Shown here: one piece after another, positions 32,297 through 44,410 of the stretch
How positions within the stretch are numbered: the stretch's first letter is position 1
How the letters are laid out: every line of letters starts with the position of its first letter
Origin: Hexactinellida sp. DTS-2022
Lineage: Eukaryota > Porifera > Hexactinellida
NCBI GenBank assembly: GCA_028753945.1
Contig: JAPNXP010000011.1
Span: 1,860,001 to 1,924,000 of the forward strand
DNA length: 64,000 bases
Reading direction: 5' to 3'
Program-made: the position numbers and the translations under genes
Notes under the pieces: generated by a model
Seen by the model: the letters and a program-made list of their open reading frames with translations, nothing else
What the model was told of the DNA's origin: nothing
Databases searched by the model: none

Positions 32297-33258
32297 ATGT
32301 TTAGTAATAATGATGGACGTTTCTCATTTCTTGATAAAGTTGTTCAGTGGCTGGACATATGGAAACTCCTTCCTGGCAAGGTTGGAAAGTTAACGCCACA
32401 AACATTCTCAAGCTTTAGACATTCTTGTTTAGCACTACCTCAAATAGTTAACTATCTCACAAGCGATACATGCGGTTTCACTTATACTCTCTCCTCCCGT
32501 CTTCAGAACGATCCACTTGAACACCATTTTGGCGTGTTCGACAAATGTCAGGTAGCCAATATAATATATCAGTTGTCCAAATTCTTGAAAGTGAACGAAG
32601 ACTCAAACTTTCCTCAATTTTAAAGTTATTTCAGAAGGTAAATCCAGATCAACTATCACTTAAATAATTTCTAAACACGTTTACTACTTTGAATTAAGAA
32701 TCAGTTCAAAGTACTCCTTTAGAAGATTTTTCTTCGATTCTGGACAACTCTAATCCACTTCCACAAGTGAGTGAAACTGTTCTTCAAGCGTTGTCATTTA
32801 TAGCTGGATATGCCGTTCATTCTACCCACAGTAAATTAAAATATAAATGTGGAGATTGTTTTTCTAGTTTAACTCAACTCAACTTTATCCAGTTAGAAGA
32901 TCAAGAAGTATCCAGCAATTGAAGTTCTCGAGGCAAGTATTCTTCTTTGGAAGATTTATACTGCGATTGAAGAACAATCAATGCTGCTCAATAAATTCAT
33001 TTCGTCATCCCTACGTAGAATTCTGGTTTCGCTCTCTATTCGGAAATTGAAAACACATGCTCCTTGACAGAATTTTGGAGGACAGAGTGCGACAATTGTC
33101 ATAGGGTCAGATGGGATATACAAAAAATACTTCTAACGGTTGCTAATTGCATTCTGGCAAACAAAGTTCGAAATTTAAATTCACTGAAGATACTCAAATC
33201 TTCTAAAAGAACATCAAATGTTGAAGATACCACGAAAATAAAGAAATTTCAGTCATAA
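32297..33258 (+). pseudogene. P5: P-like transposase, C-terminal fragment
   Basis: Starts within RFSFLDKVVQWLDIWKLLP and continues KLTPQTFSSFRHSCLALP, then LSSRLQNDPLEHHFGVF with the last catalytic acidic region. After several lesions between 32620 and 33060 it ends ECDNCHRVRWDIQKILLTV and a basic tail (stop at 33256-33258). The THAP and catalytic Asp regions are absent. Confidence 0.75.
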
Positions 33259-34493
33259 TTAGTGAATCTATTTTATCAATGCTAGTGTGTTTGCGCCTAT
33301 TTTTGTTGAATTAACTGAATTATTGGTATTCTCCCCTGTTCAAAAGTCTATTTATTAATGGATAATGCCATCTAGTCCTTATCCATCGTTAAAGTTATTT
33401 GTAAGTCCTGTATTGCGATTTACGAAGTTCCTGGTTTGCTCAATTTACCACCTTTCTCGGGCAGTGACTGCCAAGCATTTAATCAATAAACAATTCGTGT
33501 CAGAAAGATAAATCGCTCATCATTAAATGTTAGAGGTTTAGACACAGGATCATTCAAACGAACATGTTTATAGGGCATGTTGACGTTGAAGATTTTCCAA
33601 AGAGATGAGAGAATGCCAACAAAGTCAGAAGTGTTGGATTTAAATGCTGGAGATCGTTGTTCATTCTGTATGGTTAAACCAGCAATGGTGGATTCATAAA
33701 CTACTTTCAAAACCAACTTAACATTCTGACATTCAAGCTGGATGGATAACAAGATTTAGCTGTCAAACGCGGAGCGAGTTTTGCCAAACTATCTCTCTCG
33801 GAGTTATATAGCATACGGATGTCACGGAAAGAAGCATGACATATTTTTAATCGATAGGTACACTGGTCAATAGAAATACAATTCAAATCCGGATAAGAAA
33901 ACAGTTTACCATCAGATTGCTGATTTAACCATTTATTTCGAACACTTTTAAGAATATGTACAAAGTCAAACGTGAGGAAAAGATTTCTATTGATATCACA
34001 AGGATGTGGTACTTTTGCATCCAGTTTGCCAATAGGGGAAAACAATTTAAAAAGTTTGACATTAAGAGGATAGTTGTCGGTAGATATGATTTGAACGAAT
34101 ATGCCACATTCTTCGACATCACGAATACAAGATTTGATAGTCTCGAATATATTTTCAGCTGGTACAGAAGCACATGGCAAAAGACGAACAATAGAAGACG
34201 ATTTCTTATACAAGCTGGAGACCATAATCGCGAAAATAGTCTTTGCAGGATTATCTGGATCAAGGTTAGAACAAAGTATTTTACCCACTTTATATGAAAT
34301 ATCGGATTTGACATGAATCTCATCCATTTGAAAAATGACATGTCTTTGTTCCAGAGAGAAATATTGTGTGGCTTGTTTAAGGAATGTAAAGAACTCGTTT
34401 TCAACACCAAAGGATGAATACAACTTTTGTAATGTATTGGGGTGCGGAAGAGATAAACAGGACATACTCTGAAGATACTAGTATGATACAGGT

Positions 34494-35276
34494 TAGAGAT
34501 GCACCGGATCCAGATCTTGCCGGATCCTGGATGTACAGATCCGGCCGGAAACGGATCCGCTTTTGCATATTCCATCAGCTAATACGGACTTGTTGGATGA
34601 TATGAACACGATGTAGGGAATACAAAATTCTAATATATCTTACGATAAGATTAAAGTATTATAGTTGTCACGTACACACTTAATCAAAATACTAACTGAG
34701 TCCAGTTGACAGTTTTTAAGTACGTACCAACCGAAATATAATAGATATATTTTACTAGAGAATAAAATCGGTTGGTCTTATCCGAGTAACTTCTTATCCG
34801 ATTAGGTATTAACCGAATTATTTATAATGCATTTGATAGGGGAGAAAATCGATATTAGAGAATAGTGCGTATTATCCGAGAGTACTTCTTAAGACTTAAG
34901 CCGAGTAGTAACTAAGCGAGTTCCACTGTAAGTAATTGTCTATTCAAAATAATACATTTTTTAAGCAATCCAGATCAAACTTGAGTTCGATGTTTCTTAT
35001 CCATATTTTCCTCAATCTGTCAATCAAAGATATTTAAATAGTTTATGTCTCCTATTACTTCATAAAATTATAATTAATTTGAATTGGCGTAGAGTATGTC
35101 ACTATTGAATATTTTTTGTAAGTAATTAGAGGTTACTTATTGATTAATAGAATCAATTAAATAGTTGATACGCATACAGATTCGGATCCGGTGGATCCGG
35201 TAACCTCATCTCGGATCCGGCTGGATCCCGGATCCACCACAAATGGGGAAATCCGGCCGGATCCGGTGCATCTCTA
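34494..35276. mobile_element. hAT-type element with GGATCC-rich ends
   Basis: The ends TAGAGATGCACCGGATCC and GGATCCGGTGCATCTCTA are inverted repeats, and GGATCCGG-type words are repeated inside both arms. A tacaggt word precedes the left end and recurs about 12 bases after the right end, consistent with a duplication plus filler. It interrupts P6 and contains a partial pogo-type MITE. Confidence 0.7.
34635..34928. mobile_element. Pogo-type MITE, 5'-truncated copy
   Basis: Matches the right part of the MITE at 36104-36550, ending AAGCGAGTTCCACTG/TA. The left inverted repeat is missing. Nested in the hAT-type element. Confidence 0.6.
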
Positions 35277-35511
35277 CTACACATCTACTACAGGTGAAAT
35301 GAGATGTTTTTTAGAGATAAAATTTGGGTTACTACGTTATATCTCCGCCTATTTTTCGGGACAAGACTGTTTTGAAGTTGGCAAATAATTTATTGGAGTC
35401 TAGAAACCTCTTGATAAGGAATCAGTTCGTCATCGGATTTGGTTTCATGCATATTACCATTAATTTGTTGGAGATGACGTTCTGCGGAAGCGATATGAGA
35501 TGCATTATCAG

Positions 35512-36101
35512 CACAGTGGGAAAATAGGTGGAAGTAGAGCATTTTATTTATATCCTCGGATCTCAGTAATATTGTCATAATTGAATTCCTTATACTCTAA
35601 AACCTAGGTAACCAAATTTGTGGATCTAAATCCCATCTAATATTTCAGTAGTGATGTCCTGATGAAATGTCAATTGAACGAGTTCCATAAATATCTTTCG
35701 ATATTTGTAATAATCACAGGATATAATGTTAAAATACTTTATTCAAACTAGTGATTGAAAGTAAACTCAGGTATTTAAATTACAGTATAGGGTCAATACA
35801 ATCTATTTCAATTCTAGAAGCCTTGATATTAGGTAGATTTTTTTGATTAAAAAAAATTATATCAATGGATTTTACGGCGTTCGGACAAATCTTATTCTGC
35901 AGATAGAGTGTTGAAATATTTCGTGGGCATTCGTGGGCAAATGACATTAAGTTTTTAAATTGAAGCTAACGACACTAGCTTGAATTTAAGATATTTTTAA
36001 AGGACGCGAAAATCCGCGACGGAGGTCCTCTATCAATGTCTAACCTAGTCACTAAATATTTTATAAATATAGCAGTTTTGATGTTTATTATAAAATTGAT
36101 A
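35512..36101. mobile_element. Partial non-autonomous Transib-type element
   Basis: Begins CACAGTGGGAAAATAGGTGG inside P6. It shares internal words with the element at 659-1832 (atctcagtaatattgtca, taaaacctaggtaac) but is internally shortened. No right end is visible before the pogo MITE at 36104, so the boundary is approximate. Confidence 0.5.
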
Positions 36102-36103
36102 TA

Positions 36104-36550
36104 CAGTAGAACTCGGTTAAGACGTACCACCTTGGGAGACAAGAAAAAGTACATAGAACCGAGGTACGTCTTATCCGTATACATAATACACAAGTCGAAA
36201 TAATGACTTGTTCAATGATGTTAATCGATGTATGGTATACAAGTATATAACATACCTACTTAACGATATGATTAAAGTATTTTAGTTGTCACCCACTCAC
36301 TTAAACCAAATAATACCTGAGTTAAGCTGATAGTTTTCTAGAGTACGTACTAACCGAATTAAAATGCATACATTTTATTTAATTGGGAATATAAATTGGT
36401 ACGTCTTATCCGAGGTACGTCTTATCCGAGTACGTATTAACCGAATCATTTATAATGGATCAGATAGGAGGAAAGATCGGTTATTAGAGAACAGTACGTA
36501 ATATCCGAGAGTACGTCTTAAGCCGAGTACGTACTAAGCGAGTTCCACTG
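36104..36550. mobile_element. Pogo/Tigger-type MITE, TA flanks
   Basis: The ends CAGTAGAACTCGGTTAAG and GAGTTCCACTG are inverted repeats and TA flanks both ends. The 447-bp body is filled with ttatccgaggtacgtctt-type words. A reverse copy is at 50274-50704 and a truncated one at 34635-34928. Confidence 0.75.
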
Positions 36551-37756
36551 TATTTATATATTATTAGCGAATACAATGAACAACAAGAAGCTTTCAACTT
36601 ACTCTGCTCTCAACCATCAATTAGAGCGGCAACTGATGAATTTCTCACGTATTTCCAAATTCCAGAAAGTGAATTCCATTGTATACACCGGAAGTTTGGC
36701 GAGCTTAAATCAAACAGGCAGATTTCCCAAAAAATAGCGATTTATAATCCTGGGAAGAGTTGCTATTTCATTTCTAGGAGATCAATTGTCCTCCGAAAAG
36801 GAGGCTTTCCGAAGATAGAATTAATTTTTAAGCTGATTTATCCATTGAGATAAGAAACCTCTATCCCAATTGACGACTAAAGCATTGAAAACGAGATTAG
36901 CATCTTTATTAAATCTCATTGAAACTCTTGCTGTAAAAGAAGAGGTGGAAACAAGACTATCTCTTCTTACGGATTGCAGCTTGTATCAAATTTGACACAT
37001 GACCTAAAAACCTCGTCTTATTGCAAATAAATTATTTCTACAGGGTCATTTGGAACTGCAAACAAACGCAAACCCATATTGATAAATCAACATTCCTTAA
37101 GGACAAATTAGAATTGGAAAGCGAAAATACCTTGATCTTAAAAGAACTTTGAAATCCGAAAAATTATTTTTCCATCGTACAAAGATATAACTCAATATCG
37201 ATCTGAAATTACACTCAATAACGAATTAGAATTGATTCGAAATGATAGTCCGGTGACCATAGGTATTCGAATTCCATATCGAAAGATTTTAATCAAAACC
37301 TTGTCAAGATTACTCTTGACTCTTTCCCAGGTGAATGAAACCCATTTCCCTCTCACTCTAAAAATCGCAGATGATTTAGATGGTTCTGGATCCCACCAAA
37401 TTTACAACCAACTTCAAGAGAGTGTAAATTTCAATACAAATTTTTTATAATATATGCCTTCAAACTCTTATCAATCAAGGACTCTTCTGATTGTCAAATT
37501 TGGCAGAACACTACCAAACTCACATTTTCAAATCCGGACCATTGCATTAGTTGCATGAAGGAAAATGAAGAAAACGTCAGATTCCTCATGGATTTGTACA
37601 TTAACATGGAAACAACTGACATAGAAGATAAAGAACTTGAACTAGAACAAGGGCTTGTCAAAGTGAAGGTAATCCGCACAATGTTTGATGGGAAATGTCA
37701 GGCATTCTAACTGGTGCAGGCGGTGCTAAATGCCAGTTATGTACAGCTAGTCACAA

Positions 37757-37913
37757 CAGGGCCGTAGCCACCAATTAAAAGTGGTCCGGTTAGACCGGGC
37801 TGGATACAGTACCAACAGGACCAAGTGGTCAGGTAAACCTGTCCAAACTGACCAAGTGGTGCCAAAAGTGGTCAGGTTGAAACCTGACCAACCGGACCAG
37901 TGGTACGGCCCTG
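37757..37913. mobile_element. 157-bp MITE in T2, TSD CACAA
   Basis: The ends CAGGGCCGTAGCCACC and GTGGTACGGCCCTG are inverted repeats. CACAA flanks both sides (37752-37756, 37914-37918), a 5-bp duplication. The body contains many accaagtgg/ccacttggt words. It cuts the C-x-L-C-T-A-S-H stretch of T2. Superfamily uncertain. Confidence 0.75.
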
Positions 37914-38689
37914 CACAAGGAACTATACGACGTTGAGTTAATTATATCGGGGTTCCCGATTAATCGAATTATTACAGCCGCAAAAGAAATATTTTCACAT
38001 GTCGATGGGAGGAGTATCTCTCACTTCCTTCAAAGGAGAGATTTGGCTTGACTCATCAGCCATTATCCGATAACAATGTGTTTTCTGCCTCTCCACTCCA
38101 CTCATATACATGTGTTTTCCGCTGGTATATGCTGTTAGTCTGTCACATACATTCAGGCTCTAAAAAATGGTCACCAACTTCAGTTAAGATTTAGTTATCT
38201 TTGAAGTTTGTTACAGGATTTTTGTATGAAAAAACTGGACTTAGGATAGACCAACCTTCAAGCGACGGTGGTACTACTTAAACAGGAAACGTAGCCTGGG
38301 AATGCTTCAGTAATAAGAATGACGTGATCCGTTGGATCTCATCTCTACTCCCTCCAGAATACCATAATCCACTTTCCAAGATTCAGAATAATCTCCATGC
38401 TATTCTACGTACCTTTAGTTGTAGTAGGGAAATAAATACTCACGTACTGGACATAATCTTCCGAGAAACGAACGAGTTTACCTTATTACAGTTTACTTGG
38501 GCTAACATTACTCATTCTCTACTCTAAACCACGACAGAACAGGTAAAGTGTATGCAGAAGAATTTGAATGGACTAGTTAAATTAGGAATTATGCAAGAAT
38601 AAGTAGTCTCAAATATTAAAACTCAAGGATGTTAATGCTACGCTGAATGCTGAGTTAATGATACGCCGAATCATTCAATATTACAATGA

Positions 38690-39510
38690 ACAAATTAACG
38701 TGAAATTTACCGGGTTAAGGGTACGGAGAAGAGGTTAATGGCACGCAAAACTAGTTGATTACATACTGTAAGTCAATGGCAAAATGCGAATGTCAATGGT
38801 ATGCCGAAGAGGTTAATGGTACATCCAAACAGGTTAATGATACGACAAGCAAGTTAATGGTACTCCGAAGAGGTTGATGGCACGCCGAAAAGGTTGATGG
38901 TACGCCAACAGGTTAATGGTACACCGAAGAAGTTAATGGTACACTGAAGAGGTTAATGGTACGCCAACAGGTTAATGGTACGCCAACAGGTTAATGGTAC
39001 GCCAAAAAGGTTAATGGTACGCCAACAGGTTAATGGTACGGCGACAAGGTTAATGGTACACCGAAGAGGTTAATAGTACGCCAACAGGTTAATGGTACGC
39101 CGAAAAGATTAACGGTACGCCAACAGGTTAATGGTACGCCGAAAAGGTTAATGGTACGCCGAAGAGGTTAATGGTACGCCAACAGGTTAATGGTACGGCG
39201 AAGAGGTTAATGGTACACCAAACAGGTTAATGGTAAGCCAAACAAATTAATGGTACGCCTAAAAGGGTAAAGGCACGTAAACTAGTTGAGGATATACTGA
39301 ACAAGTTAGTGGAAAATTGTACAGGTTAATGGTACGCCGAAAAAGGTTAACCTACGCCAAACAGGTTAATGGTACGCCAAACAGGTTAATGGTGCACCAA
39401 ACTGGTTAATGGTGCACCAAACTGGTCAATGGTACTTCAAACAGGTTAATGGTATGCCAAACAGGTTAATGGCACGCCAAACAGGTTAATGGTACGCAGA
39501 ATATTTGAAT
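38690..39510 (+). repeat. 19-20 bp minisatellite, about 40 units
   Basis: Head-to-tail units of the type aggttaatggtacgccaac, with variants ccgaag, ccaaac and ccgaaaa. It lies inside the T2 reading frame between the ITHSL and HKLLAH blocks. There are no unique spacers, so it is not a CRISPR. Confidence 0.9.
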
Positions 39511-39960
39511 CGATTCTTTAATTTGATTTTAATTGTTTGACTTTTTCCTAATTGATTATATTCTTTGATTTAATTCATTTTACCCTGCGTACATTTAACC
39601 TGTTTGAAGAGGTTTCCTCCATAAATTGCTAGCGCATTGCACAGAGTTAATCAGAGATTGCAACGATGGGTACGGTTTAAAAGATTTCTCTGAAGAAGCT
39701 GTTGAATCTTGCAATAAGCTTATCCGTAGATAGCGAGAATACCTGGCTCGTAAGAATTCTTTACTCTAAACACAAGAGATAATTTCGACGCCTACTAAGT
39801 CATAGTGATCGTCTTATGATTAAATTTCGGAATTTCGTTATGTGCAAAAATTTCGGAGAATTAAGTCTCATTTGTAAACTCAGATGCAGAACTAGCTATG
39901 AATTGACAAAAGAGGATGAATTATTCTATTCCTTACTCTTATAGTATGTCTTACTTTGAT

Positions 39961-40339
39961 TATTGATAGATTTACAAGGACCAATTCATCTGTGAATGAT
40001 ATGTATTAAAAATTATTTTATGTAATAAAATCAAAATTAATTGAAAGATAGCCGATATTGTCATAACTTTAAAAATAACACCAGTAGAAAGAATCCAATG
40101 ATACCAATCGATTCAGAACAGCCGAAATCCTATATGAAAATAATACAAATTGGGCGTCTAAATGTAATATAAATGCCTACTTCCACATAAGTGCCATTTT
40201 GTGCTCACTGTTAGTAGAACTAGTGGGAAAAGTTTCAGTGTATATAGAAAGTGGTGGATTGGAAATTTCATCAAGGATAGATACAAGTTGTCGGATATCA
40301 CTCAAAGTTACTTGAGAATTGAAAACATTTCACCTTTAA
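39961..40339. other. AT-rich gap, no recognised feature
   Basis: Sequence between the end of T2 and the non-autonomous MULE. No repeat ends or plausible ORF. Confidence 0.4.
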
Positions 40340-41024
40340 CTGTAGACTGCCTAACTGATACACGTTGTGTCAGAAGGGAAACATGTCGATCTAATCATTC
40401 AAATTTCGAGAAAATTCGGATTTAGACATGGTTTTGTATTCTCAATCGATTTCTATCAAAAAATCAAAATTTTCAGAATTTGTTATGATGACGTAGCATA
40501 AAAGTGAACTGCTCCACTTGCCACCCTCTTACTTTTGAAGATAAGAAATGTGAAAATCTCACCAGGGGAATACCCATAAGAAGATATTCGACTAATCTTA
40601 TCTGTTTTAGGATATTTGGGTGGACTAATATAGAGTTGTGACAGATATAACGCAAATATATGTATATTTTCGTAATCCATGGTTCATAAAATACAGATTT
40701 ATCATTTTTATGAAAATGACATAACATTAGTTTCCTGATGCCGAATTGTTCAAATTTTGAGATCTGATAACTAATAAGATAGTCGTATTTGTTCCTGTTT
40801 AGAAACAAAGGATTACTTATATATTAACGGCGTTATATCGATTTAAAGAGAAAGTATGTGTCATCACTTTTTGTCTAAATCCTCGAATAAATATTCTCAA
40901 AAATTTCGTAATATAAATATATTATTGTGCTCTTTTTGGATTTCAAATTTATAGGTTCTACATATTATGTACAAAGAAATACAGGTTAAGTTATTTTCCT
41001 GAAAATCACACCGGCAGTCTACGG
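40340..41024 (-). mobile_element. Non-autonomous MULE relative, TTAA flanks
   Basis: The ends CTGTAGACTGCC and GGCAGTCTACGG equal those of the MULE at 5734-8989. About 570 bp at the left and 350 bp at the right align with its right and left terminal regions, respectively. TTAA flanks both sides (40336-40339, 41025-41028). The minisatellite arrays and both ORFs are missing, so it looks like an internal-deletion derivative in inverted orientation. Confidence 0.85.
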
Positions 41025-42359
41025 TTAAAATAAACTTTTACGGATTAATCAAATCACGGATAAATCAAATTCGACTGACAAGTTACTTTGGTAAGTGATC
41101 AATATTCTTATTAGTATACGGGTTTTCTAACTAGTGATGATGGTGCAATTAAAAATTGATTTCAAATATCTAGTAATGTTGTAGGCAATAATTAGGATAT
41201 GATTGTCAACAAATTGATATCTTCAGAAATTTGAAAAGTAAAAAATAGAGAGTTGAAATTGACACATATAAAGATATGTGTTCTGTAATAGTCAAATTTA
41301 GCTTGTATGCACAAGAGTAACTACTGTAATAGCATTGTTTACAGTATAAAAGGCTTTTGTGATGTTATCAATTTTCTCCATAGGGTTTGGCTTATAACTG
41401 ATTTTGGCCGTAACTTTGTCAATTATTGTCCGATTTTGGGTTTCTTTTGGTCTATCTTCATCATTTAGCGAGTTCTAGACGTGTGCATACACCGTTTTAG
41501 CCTAACTCCACGAAATCTTGGAGGTTTTTATTACTGAAGTTGCACCAAGAACTCCGGCCTTACTTTGAAATGTAGGTGGAATCTATATAATAAATGCAGG
41601 GTTGCCAAACCTCCGCTTTTTTTGCCTTTTTTTCTCCCATCCTCCCGACCCCCCGCCAAACATTTCAAACTCCCGCTTTTTGGGAATTGTGTCTATATTT
41701 AGATTTTATGATATCTGAGTAATAAATGGATATTTTGCTAAAATTAGTCAAGATATGAGTACCAAGTTTTGTTCAACTCACGTTCTCTTGTTAGTTAGTT
41801 AACAAAAAGCACACACAAATTGGAATATTTGATCAGATAATTGTTGACTTTGTCGCATCAAATAATGAGATAAATATGACAGGGCCGGCGGAGGCAGTCA
41901 GGCCATGATCTGACCACTTTTATCAAGGGTCAGGCAAATAGCCTGACAACTCTTATGTCACTAGTTAGGCCGGTCAAGCCATGGCCTGACCACTTTATAA
42001 CTGCTTTCGCCGGACTTGGATGAGATTCCTACCTGCCGCGTCCTCTTATTGTAACTATAAGAGTATCTCAATAAAAATAATTTTTGTAGTTACAAAATTG
42101 TTCTTATAATATCTCAGAAGAGTATACAGTAGTCTTTTGATATGGTTCACTATTTCAAAATGCTCTAAAGTTATATTAATTTTTATTCTAGGTATGCTTT
42201 TTAAAATAATTAAATGTTCAAATCCCTTCAAACTCAAAACTCCATTAGATCTATGCTGATCTTTTCATGATTCAAAATCGCTGTAAAATTTCAAATTATC
42301 AAACATGATAGTTCGCTTCAATCGAGAAATTTAATCTGTTTATCGAATCTTCCTTCCAT
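41025..42359. other. Mostly featureless; one GC-rich repeat inside
   Basis: The only structured part is 41880-42015, whose ends CAGGGCCGGCGG and CGCCGGACTTG are imperfect inverted repeats around words such as gtcaggcc and ggcctgac, resembling the MITE at 37757. The phrase cagggttgccaaacctccgc at 41600 has the look of a transposon end, but no partner was found. Confidence 0.35.
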
Positions 42360-42935
42360 TTGACATTTAGTTATACTATGTCCAAGTATGTGTTTTATGT
42401 ATTTAAACGATTCTTTTCAATTCGTTGGGGATCTCCTTATCCTGGTATTTTAATGAATATTGAAGGTTCAATTAAACGAAAATTACGCAAACCAATTATT
42501 GATAAAGCTGCTAGAAAAGAATTATCTGTGAAAAAAACATATTTGCAAAAGGCAATGCAATTTAAGACTGTATCTCTGGATTATTTTCCTAAACCATTGA
42601 ATCTTATTTGGGTGCCAGATATTTTGAATGATATAAATCCTACAATAATGGAATATTTTGAAATATTTCGCTCTCACTCAATCCCTATGAGAGAAGGGAA
42701 GAGTTCATCTATCTCGAAGGTTGTGATTAACAATATTCAAAGTATTTTTCAACATTTCTCTATTAGATTGCGTCTTTGGTTCTCAAAGGAACTGATTCTT
42801 TGTTCTGATGACGCTAAGAAACTTTTTCAAAAACTCCTTCGATTTATCAGTACTTCTCGTTCTTATCAATTGGATACTATATGTTTACTTTCGTTAGTTC
42901 CTCATCTCAAAAACTTGTATTTTTCTAATGGGTAA
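42360..42935 (+). CDS. Unrecognised 191-codon open frame, exon-like
   Basis: I do not recognise this protein. The frame is open for 191 codons in AT-rich DNA and is Lys/Leu/Ile/Phe-rich. A first third (KRKLRKPIIDKAARKELSVK) is strongly basic; the middle holds YFPKPLNLIWVPDILND and FRSHSIPMREGKSSS; the end is helical-looking (DDAKKLFQKLLRFISTSRSY). The frame ends at a TAA that overlaps ATGG/GTAAGTATG, a good splice donor, so this may be an exon of a larger gene. No conserved domain or signal peptide is evident. It could equally be a fragment of an undescribed element. Confidence 0.4.
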   Translation: MTFSYTMSKYVFYVFKRFFSIRWGSPYPGILMNIEGSIKRKLRKPIIDKAARKELSVKKTYLQKAMQFKTVSLDYFPKPLNLIWVPDILNDINPTIMEYFEIFRSHSIPMREGKSSSISKVVINNIQSIFQHFSIRLRLWFSKELILCSDDAKKLFQKLLRFISTSRSYQLDTICLLSLVPHLKNLYFSNG

Positions 42936-42987
42936 GTATGATGAAATCAACATTAATAAGGATTACAAGGTTTCAATTCCCCTATCC

Positions 42988-43207
42988 CAGCGGTTCTCAA
43001 ACTTAATTCTCATGCGATTGTACATTTAATTTACGACCCCTAAATTTGTCCAAGAAATATATTTAATGGAAACAATCAAATAATATGTTGCTATAAAGTA
43101 CGAAGAATATACTTGGGTCTTGACTTGTTAATTAATAAATTTCAGTTGCATCAAGGTGTACTTTCAGAATTTATTGTATCTCACGACCCCCAGTTTGGGA
43201 ACCACTG
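42988..43207. mobile_element. hAT-type (Charlie-like) MITE
   Basis: The ends CAGCGGTTCTCAAACTT and CAGTTTGGGAACCACTG are the widespread hAT/Charlie-type inverted repeats. The flanks ccctatcc and ccatagcc match at six of eight bases. Length 220 bp, non-coding. Confidence 0.75.
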
Positions 43208-43481
43208 CCATAGCCTACGTATACACATTACAGATGCATTCATTTTATACTCCGGTCAATAAGAAATCCGGATAGCGCGAACAAATTTTTGTGGTGACTT
43301 TTTATTATTAAGAATAATCTACTCTAGAGTCTTGATGTTATTTGTACAACCAAAACTGTAACTATATTTTTTATCTTTAGTGAATCAGTTGCCCCTTAAA
43401 ATGGGAAACAACACTTGGGTCACTACTTTTACCCATAGCCTACTATATAATGGCCATTAGACTGAGCAAATTTCCAGTGTT

Positions 43482-43763
43482 CCAGGGATAAGATTAATTT
43501 TGATTTAAATCAGACTTTTTTGATTAAAATCAAATTTTTTATGTCTATTGTTTTTTGCGAAAAGAAAAGAAATACATTGATGATGAGTCAAATTACATTG
43601 ATAATGAGTCATTAACAATGTAATTAATCTATTAGCCAAATAATATACGCCAGTGTGATATAGATTGCAAAAAAAAACAATTAAAATCAAAATTCTGATT
43701 TAAATCAAAAAAATCGGATTTTTTTGATTTTTTTAAAAAAATGATGATTTTTATCAACCCTGC
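43482..43763. mobile_element. MITE with 'gatttaaatca' palindromes
   Basis: Begins near cagggataagattaattttg and ends near tatcaaccctg, an imperfect inverted repeat. The inside carries gatttaaatca and tttgatttttt words in both orientations. Similar words at 44100-44290 (aaagccctg end) suggest a second decayed copy. Probably hAT-related. Confidence 0.5.
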
Positions 43764-44297
43764 TTCACCCCCGTTTGAAACTACAATCACTCAGCTAAAT
43801 GGAAATCCAAGTTTGACCAGGAACAACCCAATACCAATAGTCTTAGATTGCTCCGGTTTAATGGGTGAAATATACTAATGTTATACTATTACTATAGACT
43901 TCGCTTATTAGTCACCTCGGAATGAGTTATTTTGACCTTTAAAAGGTACATCTGAAAAGGATTACTAATTTATAGTAACATGTATTTATATTTCCCAGGT
44001 CCAAATAAACAAAGTGATTTGTTATTGTCGCTATTATATTTATTAAGATTCTTAGATCACCTATAAAAAATCTGTTATTGTGTGTACATTAGAATTCGGA
44101 CAAAAAAACTAATTATATCATCAAAATTGGAAATGATTTGATTTTGATTTTAGATGATTTTGTGGTGAGTCAAAATGATTAGATGATTGATTTTTTCAAT
44201 CTCACATTTTGAATGATTTGATTTTGATTCATTTTTACATCTCTAATTTTTGCATGATTTTGATTTAAAATCAAAATCAATGATTTATGTAAAGCCC

Positions 44298-44410
44298 TGC
44301 CGGCGGGCGGCGGCGGCGGAGTGAGACAGACAGACTAAATAAATAAAAAATGAATAAATATTATTTATAAAAAATATAAATAAATAAATAAATAATAAAT
44401 AATTATTTTA
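44298..44410. repeat. GC-rich (GGC)n then (AAAT)n simple repeats
   Basis: ccggcgggcggcggcggcgg is followed by aaataaataaataaa tracts. Simple-sequence DNA, no function assigned. Confidence 0.8.

Larger units (their letters stand above)
33420..35511 (-). pseudogene. P6: P-like transposase, middle part, split by hAT element
   Basis: The best-preserved part is a 252-codon frame (33707-34465) containing VIFQMDEIHVKSDISYK (first Asp), STDNYPLNVKLFKLF, HPCDINRNLF, FDFVHILKSVRNKWLNQQ and CHASFRDIRMLYNSERDSL. A frameshift leads into LSSLWKIFNVNMPYKH and then KLSKPGTS near 33420, where it ends before the LEHHFG region. Upstream coding is cut at 34494 by a hAT-type element and resumes at about 35285 with NVVTQILSLK, reaching SHIASAERHLQQINGNMH near 35490. 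There it is cut by a Transib-type terminus. No THAP part is found. Confidence 0.8.
36590..39960 (+). pseudogene. T2: Transib (RAG1-like) transposase relic
   Basis: A plus-strand relative of T1. Recognisable in order: LCSQPSIRAATDEFLTYF (about 36605), LVSNLTHDLKTS (about 36980), KIADDLDGSGSHQIYN (about 37365, Gly-Leu to Asp-Leu next to the first Asp), QNTTKLTFSNPDHC (about 37505), RTMFDGKC (37680, second Asp), YEKTGLRIDQPSSDGGTT (38225) and FTWANITHSLL (38500). The C-terminal LHKLLAHCTELIRDC and FSEEAVESCNKLIR (catalytic Glu) follow at 39625-39735. Stops and frameshifts are frequent. It is further split by a 157-bp MITE and by a 0.8-kb minisatellite. The CACAGTG ends were not found. Confidence 0.8.

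Noticed and set aside
34101..34575. Second-frame 216-codon minus and 113-codon plus frames over P6
   Set aside because: Shadow frames of the P6 transposase frame, which has the recognised motifs.
34494..35276. BamHI-site-rich (GGATCC) tract as a cloning artefact
   Set aside because: The GGATCC words lie in natural inverted repeats of a hAT-type element with TAGAGATGCACC ends.
32297..35511. P5 and P6 as one element broken by an inversion
   Set aside because: Their coding ranges overlap (both contain the LPxKxGKL region) and the sequences differ, so they are two copies.
38690..39510. CRISPR-like regular repeat array
   Set aside because: Units are directly adjacent with no unique spacers, and the context is eukaryotic transposon DNA; it is a minisatellite.
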